A stretch of DNA of 64,000 nucleotides from Rhizobium laguerreae (GCF_002008165.1 NZ_MRDM01000008.1:124001-188000); one strand, 5' to 3'; counted from the first letter of the stretch, positions 31,226 through 39,187 are shown. The notes: generated by a model from the letters alone, not told the origin. Made by a program: numbers and translations.

Positions 31226-32488
31226 TCAATCTTGGTCCTGATAGGTCACGCCAAGTGCTGCCAGTGTCCGCCAGTAGGCGGGGAAGGTCTTGCCGACGCA
31301 GTCGGGATCGAGAATGGTGATGCCGTCGATCTTCAGCCCGGCGAGTGCGAAACTCATGGCGATGCGGTGATCGGCGAAGCTGTCGATCTCAGCCGGCAGC
31401 GTCTGACCGGCGAGAGCAGGATCGGAATGGACGATCAGATCGTCGCCGTCCTCGACGGCTAGGCCTGCGCGGATATTGTTGAGCCCCGTGGACAGGGCGC
31501 GGATGCGGTCGCATTCCTTGACTCGCAGATTGGCGATGCCAACGAAGCGGACCGGCGTCTCATTGAAAGCGGCAAGCACCGCGATCGTCGGAACCGCATC
31601 CTGCATCTGCGAGCCGTCGATTTCAGCCGGCAGATGCGGGAATTTGGCGATCGCCTCGTAGGCCTTGGCATCCGGCTGGGTGAAGGCATCGTTCGGCACG
31701 CCGAGATCGATCCTGCCACCACTCAGCACTTCGGCCGCCCAGAGATAGGTCGCGGCGGATGCATCCGGCTCGATGATGAAATCGGCGGCCCGGTAGCCGG
31801 TCGGCTCGACGCGCCAGATGACGGGACTGGTCTTTTCGACCTTGGCGCCGAAGGCCTTCATCGCCGCCGTCGTGAGATCGATATAGCCAAGCGCGCCGAT
31901 ATCCTCACCGACGAGTTCGATATCGACAGGACGGTCGCCGCCGGCCGCCATCATCAGCAGCGCCGAAACATATTGGCTGGACAGGCCGCCATCGATCAGG
32001 ATTCGGTCGGCCTCAAAGCGGCCGGTGCCCCTGACGGTGACCGGCGGGCAGCCAGTCTCGGCGGTGACGTCGATGCCGAGCGTGCGCATCGCCTCGACCA
32101 GCGGGCCGATCGGGCGCTTGCGCATATGCTCGTCGCCATCGACGATGACGGTGCCGTCGACCAAAGCCGCAGCCGCCGTCAGGAAGCGGGTCGCCGTGCC
32201 GGCATTGCCGAGGAAGAGCGGCGCTTTCGGCGCCAGCAGCCTGCCGCTGCCGGTGACGACGAAGCTGGTATCGTCAGGCTCGTCGATCGCAACACCCATG
32301 GCGCGCAGCGCTTCGGCCATATAACGCGTATCGTCGCTCTTCAGCGCCCCGGTCAGCCGGCTCGTTCCCTTTGCAAGACCGGCGAGCAGAAGCGCGCGAT
32401 TGGTAATCGACTTGGAGCCCGGCGGCATGGCGCGGCCCGAAAGCGGCCTGCCCGGCGGGATGATCGTGAGTTTGGCTGTGCGTGTCAT
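31226..32488 (-). CDS. aroA: EPSP synthase, AroA class I-like
   Basis: 3-phosphoshikimate 1-carboxyvinyltransferase of 420 residues, the sixth step of the shikimate pathway. Substrate residues are in place: GSKSITNR (K26, S27, R31), the RKRP segment (R125), D in MQDAVPT, KE.DR in RVKECDR, DHR in FADHRIAM and K in GKTFP. The PEP/glyphosate loop reads [11 protein letters not shown] (94-103); the residue aligned to E. coli Pro101 is Phe102 and Met99 is Thr100. This is E. coli-like, not the CP4 class II type (which has GNAATG), although rhizobia usually carry a class II-like aroA elsewhere. So it may be a second EPSP synthase. Confidence 0.85.
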   Translation of the reverse strand: MTRTAKLTIIPPGRPLSGRAMPPGSKSITNRALLLAGLAKGTSRLTGALKSDDTRYMAEALRAMGVAIDEPDDTSFVVTGSGRLLAPKAPLFLGNAGTATRFLTAAAALVDGTVIVDGDEHMRKRPIGPLVEAMRTLGIDVTAETGCPPVTVRGTGRFEADRILIDGGLSSQYVSALLMMAAGGDRPVDIELVGEDIGALGYIDLTTAAMKAFGAKVEKTSPVIWRVEPTGYRAADFIIEPDASAATYLWAAEVLSGGRIDLGVPNDAFTQPDAKAYEAIAKFPHLPAEIDGSQMQDAVPTIAVLAAFNETPVRFVGIANLRVKECDRIRALSTGLNNIRAGLAVEDGDDLIVHSDPALAGQTLPAEIDSFADHRIAMSFALAGLKIDGITILDPDCVGKTFPAYWRTLAALGVTYQDQD

Positions 32489-32518
32489 GCTGTTCTTCCG
32501 TCCATAGGGCGACCCTGA

Positions 32519-32601
32519 AGCGCTTGCCGCGCTTTAGGTCTTTGGTTTTGCGCATGTCGTTATCGCAAAACCGCTGCACACTTTTGCGCGACATGCTCTA
32601 G
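32519..32601. repeat. Family A palindrome upstream of aroA
   Basis: Best formed copy of the family: outer arms GCATGTCG (32552-32559) and CGACATGC (32589-32596), inner arms CGCAAAA and TTTTGCG, loop CCGCTGCACAC. It is preceded by a CGCTTGCCGCGCTTTAG segment shared with the copy at 4441. Confidence 0.8.
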
Positions 32602-32660
32602 CCGGCCGCGATCTGCCCTTGCTCTTAATCGCTTTCTCGCAAAGGCAAAATGCCGGATCG

Positions 32661-33212
32661 TCAGAATTTCACGGTGGGAACGGCGCGGTCGGCCTCGTTG
32701 GTGATTTCGAAATATTCCCGCTTGGCAAAACCGAACTGGCCGGCGACGAGATTGGACGGAAAACTTTCGACCTTGACGTTCAGGTCGCGGGCGGCACCGT
32801 TGTAATAACGCCGCGCCATCTGCAGCTCGCCTTCCATGGTTTCCAGCGAGGCCTGCAGCTCGGCAAAATTCTCATTGGCCTTAAGATCCGGGTAGGCCTC
32901 GGCGAGCGCGATGACCCGGCCGAGCGCCTGGCCAAGCAGCCCTTCCGCCTGCGCCCTGCCCGCGACATCGCCTGATGGCACGGCCTGCGCCTTGTTGCGG
33001 AGCTCAACCACCTCTTCGAGCGTCGACTTTTCATGGGCGGCATAACCCTTGACCGTCTCGATCAGGTTCGGGATCAGGTCGGCGCGGCGCTTGAGTTGGA
33101 CGTCGATGCCCGACCAGGCTTCTTCCGCCATCTGCCGCGCGCGAACCAGGCCGTTGTAGACGAAGACGAGATAGAGCGCGACCAGAACGATGACGCCAAG
33201 CGCAATATACAT
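32661..33212 (-). CDS. lemA: LemA family protein
   Basis: Protein of 183 residues with an N-terminal membrane anchor (MYIALGVIVLVALYLVFVYN) followed by the LemA coiled-helix domain: NGLVRARQMAEEAWSGIDVQ, LKRRADLIPNLIETVKGYA, ENFAELQASLETMEGELQMA, and the signature NVKVESFPSNLVAGQF near the C-terminus. LemA proteins often sit with DUF2207 proteins in envelope modules; here aroA separates the two. Function in bacteria is poorly defined. Confidence 0.9.
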   Translation of the reverse strand: MYIALGVIVLVALYLVFVYNGLVRARQMAEEAWSGIDVQLKRRADLIPNLIETVKGYAAHEKSTLEEVVELRNKAQAVPSGDVAGRAQAEGLLGQALGRVIALAEAYPDLKANENFAELQASLETMEGELQMARRYYNGAARDLNVKVESFPSNLVAGQFGFAKREYFEITNEADRAVPTVKF

Positions 33213-33351
33213 CGCGAATCCCCCGCAGCGAAGTAAAGTTGAGGCGGAGACTAAGCGGTTTTGCCGGCTGCCGTCAAACGCCGATATCCGTGAGGATTCG
33301 GGGTGCCCGACCAGCCGTTTATATGGACGATACGGCTGGCGAGCTGTTGCG

Positions 33352-34308
33352 TTATGCCGCTTCTTTGCCCAGGTTGACGCCGCCGGCGTCGGTCAGCAGG
33401 AAGGCTTCGCCACAGGCCTTGGCGAGCGTACGCACGCGCAGGATGTAGCTCTGGCGCTCGGTAACCGAGATGACGCCGCGGGCATCAAGCAGGTTGAAGA
33501 CATGGCTTGCCTTGATGCACTGGTCATAGGCCGGGAAGACGCATTTGTGCAGGCGCTGGTTGGCATTGTCGCCGGGGGCTCCGGCATCGAGCAGCGCCCG
33601 GCATTCCTTCTCGGCATCGACGAAATGGCGATGCAGCATCTCGGTATTGGCGAATTCGAAATTGTGGCGCGAATATTCCTGCTCGGCCTGCAGGAAGACG
33701 TCGCCATAGCTGATCTTCTCGTCGCCGTCGCGGCCGTTGAAGTTCAGATCATAGACATTGTCGACGCCCTGGACATACATGGCGAGGCGTTCGAGGCCAT
33801 AGGTCAGTTCGCCTGCGACCGGCGAGCATTCGATGCCGCAGACCTGCTGGAAATAGGTGAACTGCGAGACTTCCATGCCATCGCACCAGCATTCCCAGCC
33901 GAGGCCCCAGGCGCCGAGTGTGGGGCTTTCCCAGTCGTCTTCGACGAAGCGGATGTCGTGCAGAAGCGGATCGAGACCGATCGCCGCCAGCGAGCCGAGA
34001 TAGAGCTCCTGCAGATTGGCAGGGTTTGGCTTCAGGATGACCTGGTACTGGTAATAATGCTGCAGGCGGTTGGGGTTTTCGCCATAGCGGCCGTCGGACG
34101 GGCGCCGCGACGGCTGGACATAGGCCGCCTTCCACGGTTTCGGGCCGAGGGCGCGCAGCGTGGTGGCCGGGTGGAAGGTGCCAGCGCCGACTTCCATGTC
34201 ATAGGGCTGCAGCACCGCGCAACCCTTGTCCGCCCAGTAGTTATGCAGGGTCAGGATCAGCGCCTGGAAGGAGCGCTTCGGGTTCATATGGTCTGGAATA
34301 GCTGACAT
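33352..34308 (-). CDS. glyQ: Glycyl-tRNA synthetase alpha subunit
   Basis: Catalytic alpha chain of the alpha2beta2 enzyme, 318 residues. It contains [36 protein letters not shown] (motif 1 and substrate region), [14 protein letters not shown] and GLEWECW-like class II motifs. The first ATG at 34308 is used; a second ATG seven codons later (34287) has no better ribosome site and is a possible alternative. Its partner glyS is 9 kb away in the opposite orientation. The gene ends a minus-strand run; the accessory segment begins 150 nt upstream of its start. Confidence 0.95.
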   Translation of the reverse strand: MSAIPDHMNPKRSFQALILTLHNYWADKGCAVLQPYDMEVGAGTFHPATTLRALGPKPWKAAYVQPSRRPSDGRYGENPNRLQHYYQYQVILKPNPANLQELYLGSLAAIGLDPLLHDIRFVEDDWESPTLGAWGLGWECWCDGMEVSQFTYFQQVCGIECSPVAGELTYGLERLAMYVQGVDNVYDLNFNGRDGDEKISYGDVFLQAEQEYSRHNFEFANTEMLHRHFVDAEKECRALLDAGAPGDNANQRLHKCVFPAYDQCIKASHVFNLLDARGVISVTERQSYILRVRTLAKACGEAFLLTDAGGVNLGKEAA

Positions 34309-34467
34309 CGAACGGCACCGATTGCTTGGGATTTATCGGCGCGACAGGTGCCATGGAGGGCGGCGGGGGTCAAGACGTTTGCGGCGGACAGCCGGCGAAA
34401 GCCGATATGGAAGAGGACTTAGCCGCCCCTCCCCTAACCCTTGTGGCGGCGTGCAGCGGGGAATACC

Positions 34468-34495
34468 CCGGAATTATGCAGCAAATGCCACCAAC
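34468..34495 (+). repeat. 28-bp inverted repeat, left copy
   Basis: Starts CCGGAATTATGCAGCAAATG and ends CCACCAAC. The right copy at 37849-37876 is its inverted complement with 25 of 28 positions identical. Together they bracket tetR, yciI-like, tag, the peroxiredoxin-like gene and araC-like. Confidence 0.8.
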
Positions 34496-34600
34496 GACCG
34501 CTTTCTGCCTGGCCCCTAGCGGTCGCTTCTCTCGATAGTCGAGCGTCTACATTGGGGGATAGCAGTCACTTGCTGAATCCCGTCACCTTCACGTCCACCC

Positions 34601-34630
34601 TTGACGTCTTTAGGACAATCGTCCTAAAGA
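34601..34630 (+). promoter_or_regulatory. Putative tetR promoter
   Basis: TTGACG at 34601-34606 and TAAAGA at 34625-34630 with an 18-nt spacer. The first operator palindrome lies between and over the -10, so a bound repressor would block RNA polymerase. Predicted by eye. Confidence 0.5.
34608..34629. promoter_or_regulatory. TetR operator 1
   Basis: Palindrome with core TAGGACAATCGTCCTA, 9-bp arms around a 4-nt centre. It shares the pattern TAGGRCAATYGYCCTA with operator 2 and lies inside the predicted tetR promoter. Confidence 0.7.
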
Positions 34631-34635
34631 GCTTT

Positions 34636-34653
34636 GTAGGGCAATTGCCCTAC
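34636..34653. promoter_or_regulatory. TetR operator 2
   Basis: Perfect 18-bp palindrome GTAGGGCAATTGCCCTAC, its centre 26 bp from that of operator 1 and just upstream of the tetR start, suggesting cooperative autorepression. Confidence 0.7.
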
Positions 34654-34685
34654 GCGGTGAGCGATGGCGATGGAGAACCGGGCAC

Positions 34686-35294
34686 TTGGGGGCAGCGACC
34701 ACACGACTGCAGATTGTTGAGGCTGCAGACAGGCTTTTTTATGAGCGGGGATTCGAGGCGACGTCCTTCGCCGACATTGCGGCAGTCGTCGGACTTTCGC
34801 GAGGCAATTTCTACTATCACTTCAAGACGAAAGACGAGATTCTCGATGGGGTGATCGCCCAGCGTCTGTCAAAGACCAAGGCGATGCTAGATGCGTGGGA
34901 GGCTGGGGCTGAAGCCCCCGGCGAACGGATCAGAAGCTTCATCCACATGCTCATCATGAACCAGACAAAGATCATGGCCTTTGGCTGCCCAGTCGGCACG
35001 CTTTGCAACGAACTCGCCAAACTCGACCACACTGCCAAGGACGAGGCGACCAAGCTTTTCACTCTGTTTCGCAATTGGCTTTCGCGCCAGTTTGCCGCAC
35101 TTGGCCGTGAGACCGATGCCGACGCGCTTGCCATGCACATCCTGATGCGAAGCCAGGGCGTCGCCGCACTCGCGACCGCCTTCCGCGACGAAGCCTTCGT
35201 CCGCCGTGAAGTCGACGATATGTGCCTATGGTTGGCAGTGCAGCGACCCAATCTATCCGATCATCCCGAATCCGTTTCCATCCAGAATTACTGA
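34686..35294 (+). CDS. TetR/AcrR family regulator
   Basis: DNA-binding repressor of 202 residues. The N-terminal helix-turn-helix spans ~8-55 (QIVEAADRLFYERGFEATSF, ADIAAVVGLSRGNFYYHFKT). The ligand-binding part has GCPVGTLCNEL with Cys101 and Cys107, a motif seen in the NemR/YxaF-like subgroup where cysteines can sense electrophiles. The start is a TTG at 34686 with GGAG upstream; no in-frame ATG exists before the motif. It heads a probable operon with the YciI-like gene (13 nt later) and tag, and its own promoter holds two matching palindromes. Confidence 0.87.
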   Translation: MGAATTRLQIVEAADRLFYERGFEATSFADIAAVVGLSRGNFYYHFKTKDEILDGVIAQRLSKTKAMLDAWEAGAEAPGERIRSFIHMLIMNQTKIMAFGCPVGTLCNELAKLDHTAKDEATKLFTLFRNWLSRQFAALGRETDADALAMHILMRSQGVAALATAFRDEAFVRREVDDMCLWLAVQRPNLSDHPESVSIQNY

Positions 35295-35306
35295 AGGAGG
35301 CCCTGT

Positions 35307-35594
35307 ATGTTCGTCGTTACACTTAAATTCTCCGCCAACAAGGCCCGAGCCTCCGCCCTTATGGAAGGGCATAATGCCTGGATCAAACAGGGCTTTGACG
35401 ATGGTATCTTCCTCCTTACCGGAAGCCTTCAGCAAAGTGCGGGCGGAGCGGTTCTCGCCCACAACACATCCCGCGCCGATCTCGAAATGCGGCTCCAGCA
35501 AGATCCTTTCGTTGTGGGGGGTGTCGTAGGCGCAGACATTCTTGAAATTGCACCGGGCCGCACCGACGACCGCTTGGCCTTTCTTAGGGCGTGA
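35307..35594 (+). CDS. YciI-like protein
   Basis: Small ferredoxin-like-fold protein of 95 residues, full length for the YciI/YCII family. It begins MFVVTLKFSANKARASALME, has GHNAWIKQGFDDGIFLLTGS and the conserved D-P-F segment QQDPFVVGGVVGADI near residue 65. AAGGAGG lies upstream. YciI relatives include chloromuconolactone-dehalogenase-type and peroxidase-like proteins, but most have no known substrate. It sits between the regulator and tag, overlapping neither. Confidence 0.85.
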   Translation: MFVVTLKFSANKARASALMEGHNAWIKQGFDDGIFLLTGSLQQSAGGAVLAHNTSRADLEMRLQQDPFVVGGVVGADILEIAPGRTDDRLAFLRA

Positions 35595-35598
35595 GAAA

Positions 35599-36192
35599 GT
35601 GAGCGCGACGATCTTCGGCCCGGATGGGCAGCCGCGTTGCCGCTGGTGCGCAGCCGCTCCGGAGTTCATGCCCTATCACGACACCGAGTGGGGCTTCCCG
35701 GTAGATGATGATCACCGTTTATTTGAGAAGCTCTGCCTCGAAGGCTTCCAGTCCGGTTTGAGCTGGCGCACTATCCTGTCCAAGCGCGAGAATTTTCGGG
35801 CTGCCTTTCTCGGTTTCGACTTTGACCGCATCGCGAAATTCACGGAGGCCGACATTATGCGCCTGCTCCGGGACGATGGCATCGTGCGCCATCGCGGTAA
35901 GATCGCGGCGGTCATAAACAACGCGCAGCGTGCCCAGGAACTAGTGAAGCAGGAGGGGTCGCTCGCCGCCTATGTCTGGCGCTTCGAACCGAAGGCGACA
36001 GAGCTTGCTGCTCCGCAGACTGCATCCACCTCAGCCGCGTCCATCGCCATGTCGAAAGACCTGAAGAAGCGCGGCTGGTCATTTGTCGGCCCCACCACAG
36101 TCTATGCTTTCATGCAGGCAATGGGACTGATCAATGATCACGCCGAAGGCTGCGTATTCCGAGACAGGGCCGAGGCGGCTAGAACAGGATGA
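35599..36192 (+). CDS. tag: DNA-3-methyladenine glycosylase I
   Basis: Base-excision repair enzyme of 197 residues that removes 3-methyladenine from alkylated DNA. Zinc-binding and base-pocket features are present: CRWCAAAPEFMPYHDTEWG near the N-terminus, LCLEGFQSGLSWRTILSKRE (the helix-hairpin-helix region), and KKRGWSFVGPTTVYAFMQA. A C-terminal NDHAEGCVFR is the zinc site. A GTG start 5 nt after the YciI-like stop is used; the frame upstream of it is the overlapping YciI gene. The stop codon lies inside a palindromic repeat (36181-36230). Confidence 0.9.
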   Translation: MSATIFGPDGQPRCRWCAAAPEFMPYHDTEWGFPVDDDHRLFEKLCLEGFQSGLSWRTILSKRENFRAAFLGFDFDRIAKFTEADIMRLLRDDGIVRHRGKIAAVINNAQRAQELVKQEGSLAAYVWRFEPKATELAAPQTASTSAASIAMSKDLKKRGWSFVGPTTVYAFMQAMGLINDHAEGCVFRDRAEAARTG

Positions 36193-36230
36193 TTTCAGGC
36201 CGGGTCGGCCTGAAATCTGAATCCTGTTCT
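36181..36230. repeat. Nested palindrome overlapping the tag stop codon
   Basis: Outer arms AGAACAGGAT (36181-36190) and ATCCTGTTCT (36221-36230), inner arms ATTTCAGGCC and GGCCTGAAAT around GGGTC. The last two codons and the stop of tag are inside the left arm. Such palindromes are common in Rhizobium intergenic DNA and here probably act as a terminator hairpin. Confidence 0.75.
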
Positions 36231-36243
36231 AAATTAAATGGTT

Positions 36244-36293
36244 AGAGCATGATGTCGTCCGAAAACCGCTCACACTTTTCGGCATCATGCTCT
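36244..36293. repeat. Family A palindrome, type 2 copy
   Basis: Outer arms AGAGCATGATG and CATCATGCTCT, inner arms CCGAAAA and TTTTCGG, loop CCGCTCACAC. It differs from the copy at 44891-44940 (which contains the ispE start codon) by one arm base only. Confidence 0.8.
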
Positions 36294-36331
36294 AGAGCTG
36301 CATTCCAGCGTTCCAGGGCCGCCAACCGGAC

Positions 36332-36868
36332 TTAAACCTCGCCGGTATATTCACCTCGTGCCGGGTAGTCGTTTTTGATGACGAAATCCAAAGCTTGCAC
36401 CATCTCGACGAAATTTGGTCGTGCGAATGGCATGGATTGCACCGAGAGCCAATAGACCGTTTGATCCGGCTTGATCAGGAAGACCCCCGGCTCGGAAAAC
36501 AGTTCGGGCTCCTCGATGCCGATTGAGGTTTTTCCGCGCGAGGATGAAATGTAGAGGCCCCATTGCCGTGCCACGCTTAAAGGCAGACCGAAGCCGATAC
36601 GCAAGTGCTCAGCACCAATCTTATCGGCCATTTGCCGGGCGCGGTCTTCCCCGTCAGAGCTTATGGCGATTGTACTGACTCCGCGCTCGTCGAAGGATAG
36701 CGTCATCCGCTCCAGCTCCTTGAGATAGATTCCGCAGACCGGGCAGTGGAGACCACGGTAAAAGCACACGAGCGTCATAAGCGATGGCTTTTCGCGGGTG
36801 AGATCGAACTCTCCGTGCTGGAGGGTTTTGACGGTCAAATGAGGGGCCAGTGTTCTCGGGACTAACAT
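36332..36868 (-). CDS. Peroxiredoxin-like (AhpC/TSA) family protein
   Basis: Thioredoxin-fold protein of 178 residues with FYRGLHCPVCGIYLKELERM (CxxC-like, Cys47 and Cys50) in the position of the peroxidatic cysteine. Further features are STIAISSDGEDRARQMADKI and the C-terminal part of an AhpC/TSA domain. The CPVC rather than the TxxC of classical peroxiredoxins puts it in the peroxiredoxin-like group of unknown electron donor. It is divergent from the araC-like gene with 92 nt between, so they may share regulation. No signal peptide. Confidence 0.82.
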   Translation of the reverse strand: MLVPRTLAPHLTVKTLQHGEFDLTREKPSLMTLVCFYRGLHCPVCGIYLKELERMTLSFDERGVSTIAISSDGEDRARQMADKIGAEHLRIGFGLPLSVARQWGLYISSSRGKTSIGIEEPELFSEPGVFLIKPDQTVYWLSVQSMPFARPNFVEMVQALDFVIKNDYPARGEYTGEV

Positions 36869-36906
36869 CGATCAACTCCGCTTGTATGACGCTTCCGACG
36901 CCCAAG

Positions 36907-36935
36907 TTGACGTTGGTGCTTCAATATTCCATAGT
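36907..36935 (+). promoter_or_regulatory. Putative promoter of the araC-like gene
   Basis: TTGACG at 36907-36912 and CATAGT at 36930-36935 with 17-nt spacing, 26 nt before the chosen araC-like ATG. The -10 is weak, as expected for a regulated promoter. Predicted by eye. Confidence 0.4.
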
Positions 36936-36960
36936 CAGGGCCGTCAATGGTCCTGAAAGT

Positions 36961-37749
36961 ATGATCAAGAATCCGAAACTCCTTCCGAAAGTGGATCGCC
37001 TCTCAGCCTTCTTCGACACGTTCGAGCTGAAAGCCTCGCTAGAACCGACGCGGGCCAACGACAGACAAGCGAGGCTATTTGTAATCGGCGAACCGGGGGG
37101 ACGTGCGGAAAAGATCATCCTTTGCCTACGCGGCGACACGATCCCTGAACCGCCAGCTTTGGTAACAGCAACGGTCGATTTCGAGGGGGTACACAACCCG
37201 CTCTTGAACGCGCTGCCGGATCAAGTTCTGGTCGAAATCAACGACATTCCAACCCTTCGGGACACGACAGCCGCTTTCCTGGCGGAGGCCTTGGAATCCC
37301 GTTGCGGGCGCAGCGCGGCCCTCAACCGCCTCTGCGAAGTGATGGTTTTGCTTATTCTGCGGACAGCGATCGACCGCGGTGCAACCGGACCTGGCTTACT
37401 GGCAGGCCTGTCCCACCCCTCATTACACCGGACATTAGTCGCTATGCATGATGCTCCGACTCGCGCTTGGAACATCGAAGACCTTGCTGCGGAGGCCGGG
37501 ATGTCACGAAGCCATTTTATGGCTCTTTTTCGCGACGTGGTTGGCACAACGCCCCAGGCTTACCTGACGGGATGGCGCTTGGTCATTGGCCGACGGAAGC
37601 TGTCCAAAGGGGCGACGGTGAAGACGGTGGCACGGCAAGTCGGCTTCGGCAGTGCCGCAGCATTCTCCCGCGCCTACTTTCGGAAATTTGGGGACTGGCC
37701 ATCTCTCGGGAGGCAGGTTTCGATGCAGGCCACAGAACATGGATCGTAG
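36961..37749 (+). CDS. AraC-family regulator with cupin-like N-terminus
   Basis: Regulator of 262 residues from the ATG at 36961, where homology begins (MIKNPKLLPKVDRLSAFFDTFEL); the frame is open back to 36850 but that part overlaps the divergent gene. Residues ~1-150 form a cupin-type sensor domain like those in AraC regulators of dehydrogenase and peroxidase genes. The C-terminal ~100 residues have two helix-turn-helix units (WNIEDLAAEAGMSRSHFMA; then TVKTVARQVGFGSAAAFSRA). It faces the peroxiredoxin-like gene divergently and probably regulates it. Confidence 0.87.
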   Translation: MIKNPKLLPKVDRLSAFFDTFELKASLEPTRANDRQARLFVIGEPGGRAEKIILCLRGDTIPEPPALVTATVDFEGVHNPLLNALPDQVLVEINDIPTLRDTTAAFLAEALESRCGRSAALNRLCEVMVLLILRTAIDRGATGPGLLAGLSHPSLHRTLVAMHDAPTRAWNIEDLAAEAGMSRSHFMALFRDVVGTTPQAYLTGWRLVIGRRKLSKGATVKTVARQVGFGSAAAFSRAYFRKFGDWPSLGRQVSMQATEHGS

Positions 37750-37848
37750 CCTCCTCGAGCGACTGCTTCGGGTCATTCCAGCCGCTGATCGGAAATCTTC
37801 AACCGTCCGCTTCTGGGGCGCAAAGCTGCCAACACCGCATCGTTATCG

Positions 37849-37876
37849 GTTGGTGGCATCTGCCCCATAATTCCGG
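37849..37876 (-). repeat. 28-bp inverted repeat, right copy
   Basis: Inverted complement of the copy at 34468-34495; in minus orientation it reads CCGGAATTATGGGGCAGATG then CCACCAAC, 25/28 identical. It is followed at once by the mosaic element from 37888. Confidence 0.8.
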
Positions 37877-37887
37877 AATACCCCTCT

Positions 37888-38047
37888 GCCCTGCCGGGCA
37901 TCTCCCCCATAGGTGGGGAGATCGGCAAGTGGCTAGGGTTTCCCCAAATAACGAAGCGCCTGCGCGGAGCAGTCCTGAAAGCCGAGACATTTCCCCATGC
38001 CGATCTCCCCCCTAGTGGGGGAGATGTCCGGCAGGACAGAGGGGGTT
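37888..38047. repeat. RIME-like mosaic element with inverted ends (family B)
   Basis: Left end CCCTCTGCCCTGCCGGGCAT then CTCCCCCATAGG; right end GGGGGAGATGTCC, GGCAGGACAGAGGGGG, its inverted complement with small changes. It marks the right border of the accessory segment. Confidence 0.7.
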
Positions 38048-38116
38048 CCAAGCCCGCCCTACGCTGCGTACTGCGGAGCCGCTGCCGGATGAGAGGCAGA
38101 TGAGTTAAGAGGCCTC

Positions 38117-38308
38117 TTATTCTCCCTCGCGCTTCAGCCGGTATTCCCCCGTCTCCGGGTCCTTGACCAGCGTGCCGATCGCGCCGGTCTGGCGCTCCTT
38201 TTCAGCGCGGCGCGACTTTTCGGCGAGCTTGCGGGCATCGGAGACGAAGCGGCGGTAGAGCCACCAGGCTGAGAAAACCAGGACCAGGATCGTAATAAGC
38301 TGTGCCAT
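38117..38308 (-). CDS. Small membrane-anchored protein
   Basis: Protein of 63 residues with one N-terminal membrane helix (MAQLITILVLVFSAWWLYRR) and a charged cytoplasmic tail rich in Lys, Arg and Glu (RKLAEKSRRAEKERQ) ending DPETGEYRLKREGE. It ends 18 nt before the S49 peptidase start region on the same strand; similar small proteins next to this peptidase and glyQ are common in Rhizobiales, so it is probably real. Function unknown. Confidence 0.65.
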   Translation of the reverse strand: MAQLITILVLVFSAWWLYRRFVSDARKLAEKSRRAEKERQTGAIGTLVKDPETGEYRLKREGE

Positions 38309-38326
38309 GCCCCTCTCTTGCTCCTC

Positions 38327-39187
38327 TCAAAGCCCGAACCGGCTCCACAATGCTCTCTCTTCCGCCGCTTCGACAAGCCCCGTCGCGAGACCGGATGCGG
38401 CACCTTCGAGTGTCACAGGAGATACACCGGGAATCCGGCGGCCGAACAGGCCGCGGCCGGCGGAGACGAGCTCCAGCTTGGTCTTCTGACCGTAGCGCCG
38501 CTTCAGTTCCTGGCGCATGTCGCCGAGGCCGTCGATCAGGCCGAGTTCAAGGCCGCGCGTGCCACTCCAGAACAGGCCGGAAAACACCGCCGCATCGTCC
38601 CTCAGCTTGCCGGCGCGCCGCTCGCGCACCATGGAGATGAAGACCTGGTGGATTTCGAGCTGCAGGCTCTTCAGGTACTCGATGTCCTTTTCCTTTTCCG
38701 GCTGAAAAGGATCGAGGATCACCTTGTTTTCGCCCGCCGTATAGACCCGGCGTTCGACGCCGATCTTCTTCAAGAGCTCGGGAAAGCCGAAACCGCCGGA
38801 GACGACGCCGATCGAGCCGACGATAGAGGTGGCGTCGGCGATGATCTCGTCGCCGGCGAGCGCGATCATGTAACCGCCCGAGGCGGCGACATCTTCGACG
38901 AAGACCAGAACCTTCTTCTGCTTCTCGCGGGCGAGCTCGCGAATGCGGGTGAAGATCAGGCGCGACTGCACGGGCGAGCCGCCCGGCGAATTGATGGAGA
39001 TGGCGACTGCCGGTGCGTCCTTCATGGCGAAGGCTTTTTCCAGAACCGGAGAGACATTGGCAAGGTTGAGGGTCGGCCGGAACTGGCCACCGCCACTGAT
39101 GATCGTCCCCTGCAGGCGAACGACCGGAATGGTGATGCCGTCCTTGCGGAACCGTTTCGGCATCAGTTTTCTCAACAATCCGGCCAT
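38327..39187 (-). CDS. S49 family (SppA-like) peptidase
   Basis: Serine protease of 286 residues of the signal-peptide-peptidase A family. The catalytic serine is in EDVAASGGYMIALAGDEI (~125); the segment INSPGGSPVQSRLI is the typical substrate-binding loop. It lacks a long N-terminal membrane region, so it is the short form, with a basic N-terminus. The ATG at 39187 follows GAAGGATGGGAA; the frame is open to 39226. It probably degrades signal-peptide remnants or envelope fragments. In related genomes this gene lies next to glyQ; here 4 kb of extra DNA separates them. Confidence 0.88.
   Translation of the reverse strand: MAGLLRKLMPKRFRKDGITIPVVRLQGTIISGGGQFRPTLNLANVSPVLEKAFAMKDAPAVAISINSPGGSPVQSRLIFTRIRELAREKQKKVLVFVEDVAASGGYMIALAGDEIIADATSIVGSIGVVSGGFGFPELLKKIGVERRVYTAGENKVILDPFQPEKEKDIEYLKSLQLEIHQVFISMVRERRAGKLRDDAAVFSGLFWSGTRGLELGLIDGLGDMRQELKRRYGQKTKLELVSAGRGLFGRRIPGVSPVTLEGAASGLATGLVEAAEERALWSRFGL

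Larger units (their letters stand above)
34309..34685. other. Divergent gap between glyQ and tetR
   Basis: About 375 nt holding, from left, the 28-bp inverted repeat copy (34468-34495) and the two-operator tetR promoter (34601-34653). No gene is supported; short open frames have no ribosome site. Confidence 0.6.
37750..38116. other. Gap with RIME-like element, no gene
   Basis: About 370 nt between the araC-like gene and the small membrane protein. It holds the right copy of the inverted repeat and then a mosaic element (37888-38047). No gene is seen. Confidence 0.6.

Noticed and set aside
34441..34854. Open frame over the tetR promoter that could be an extended or alternative start
   Set aside because: Different frame from the regulator, crosses both operators and has no homology.
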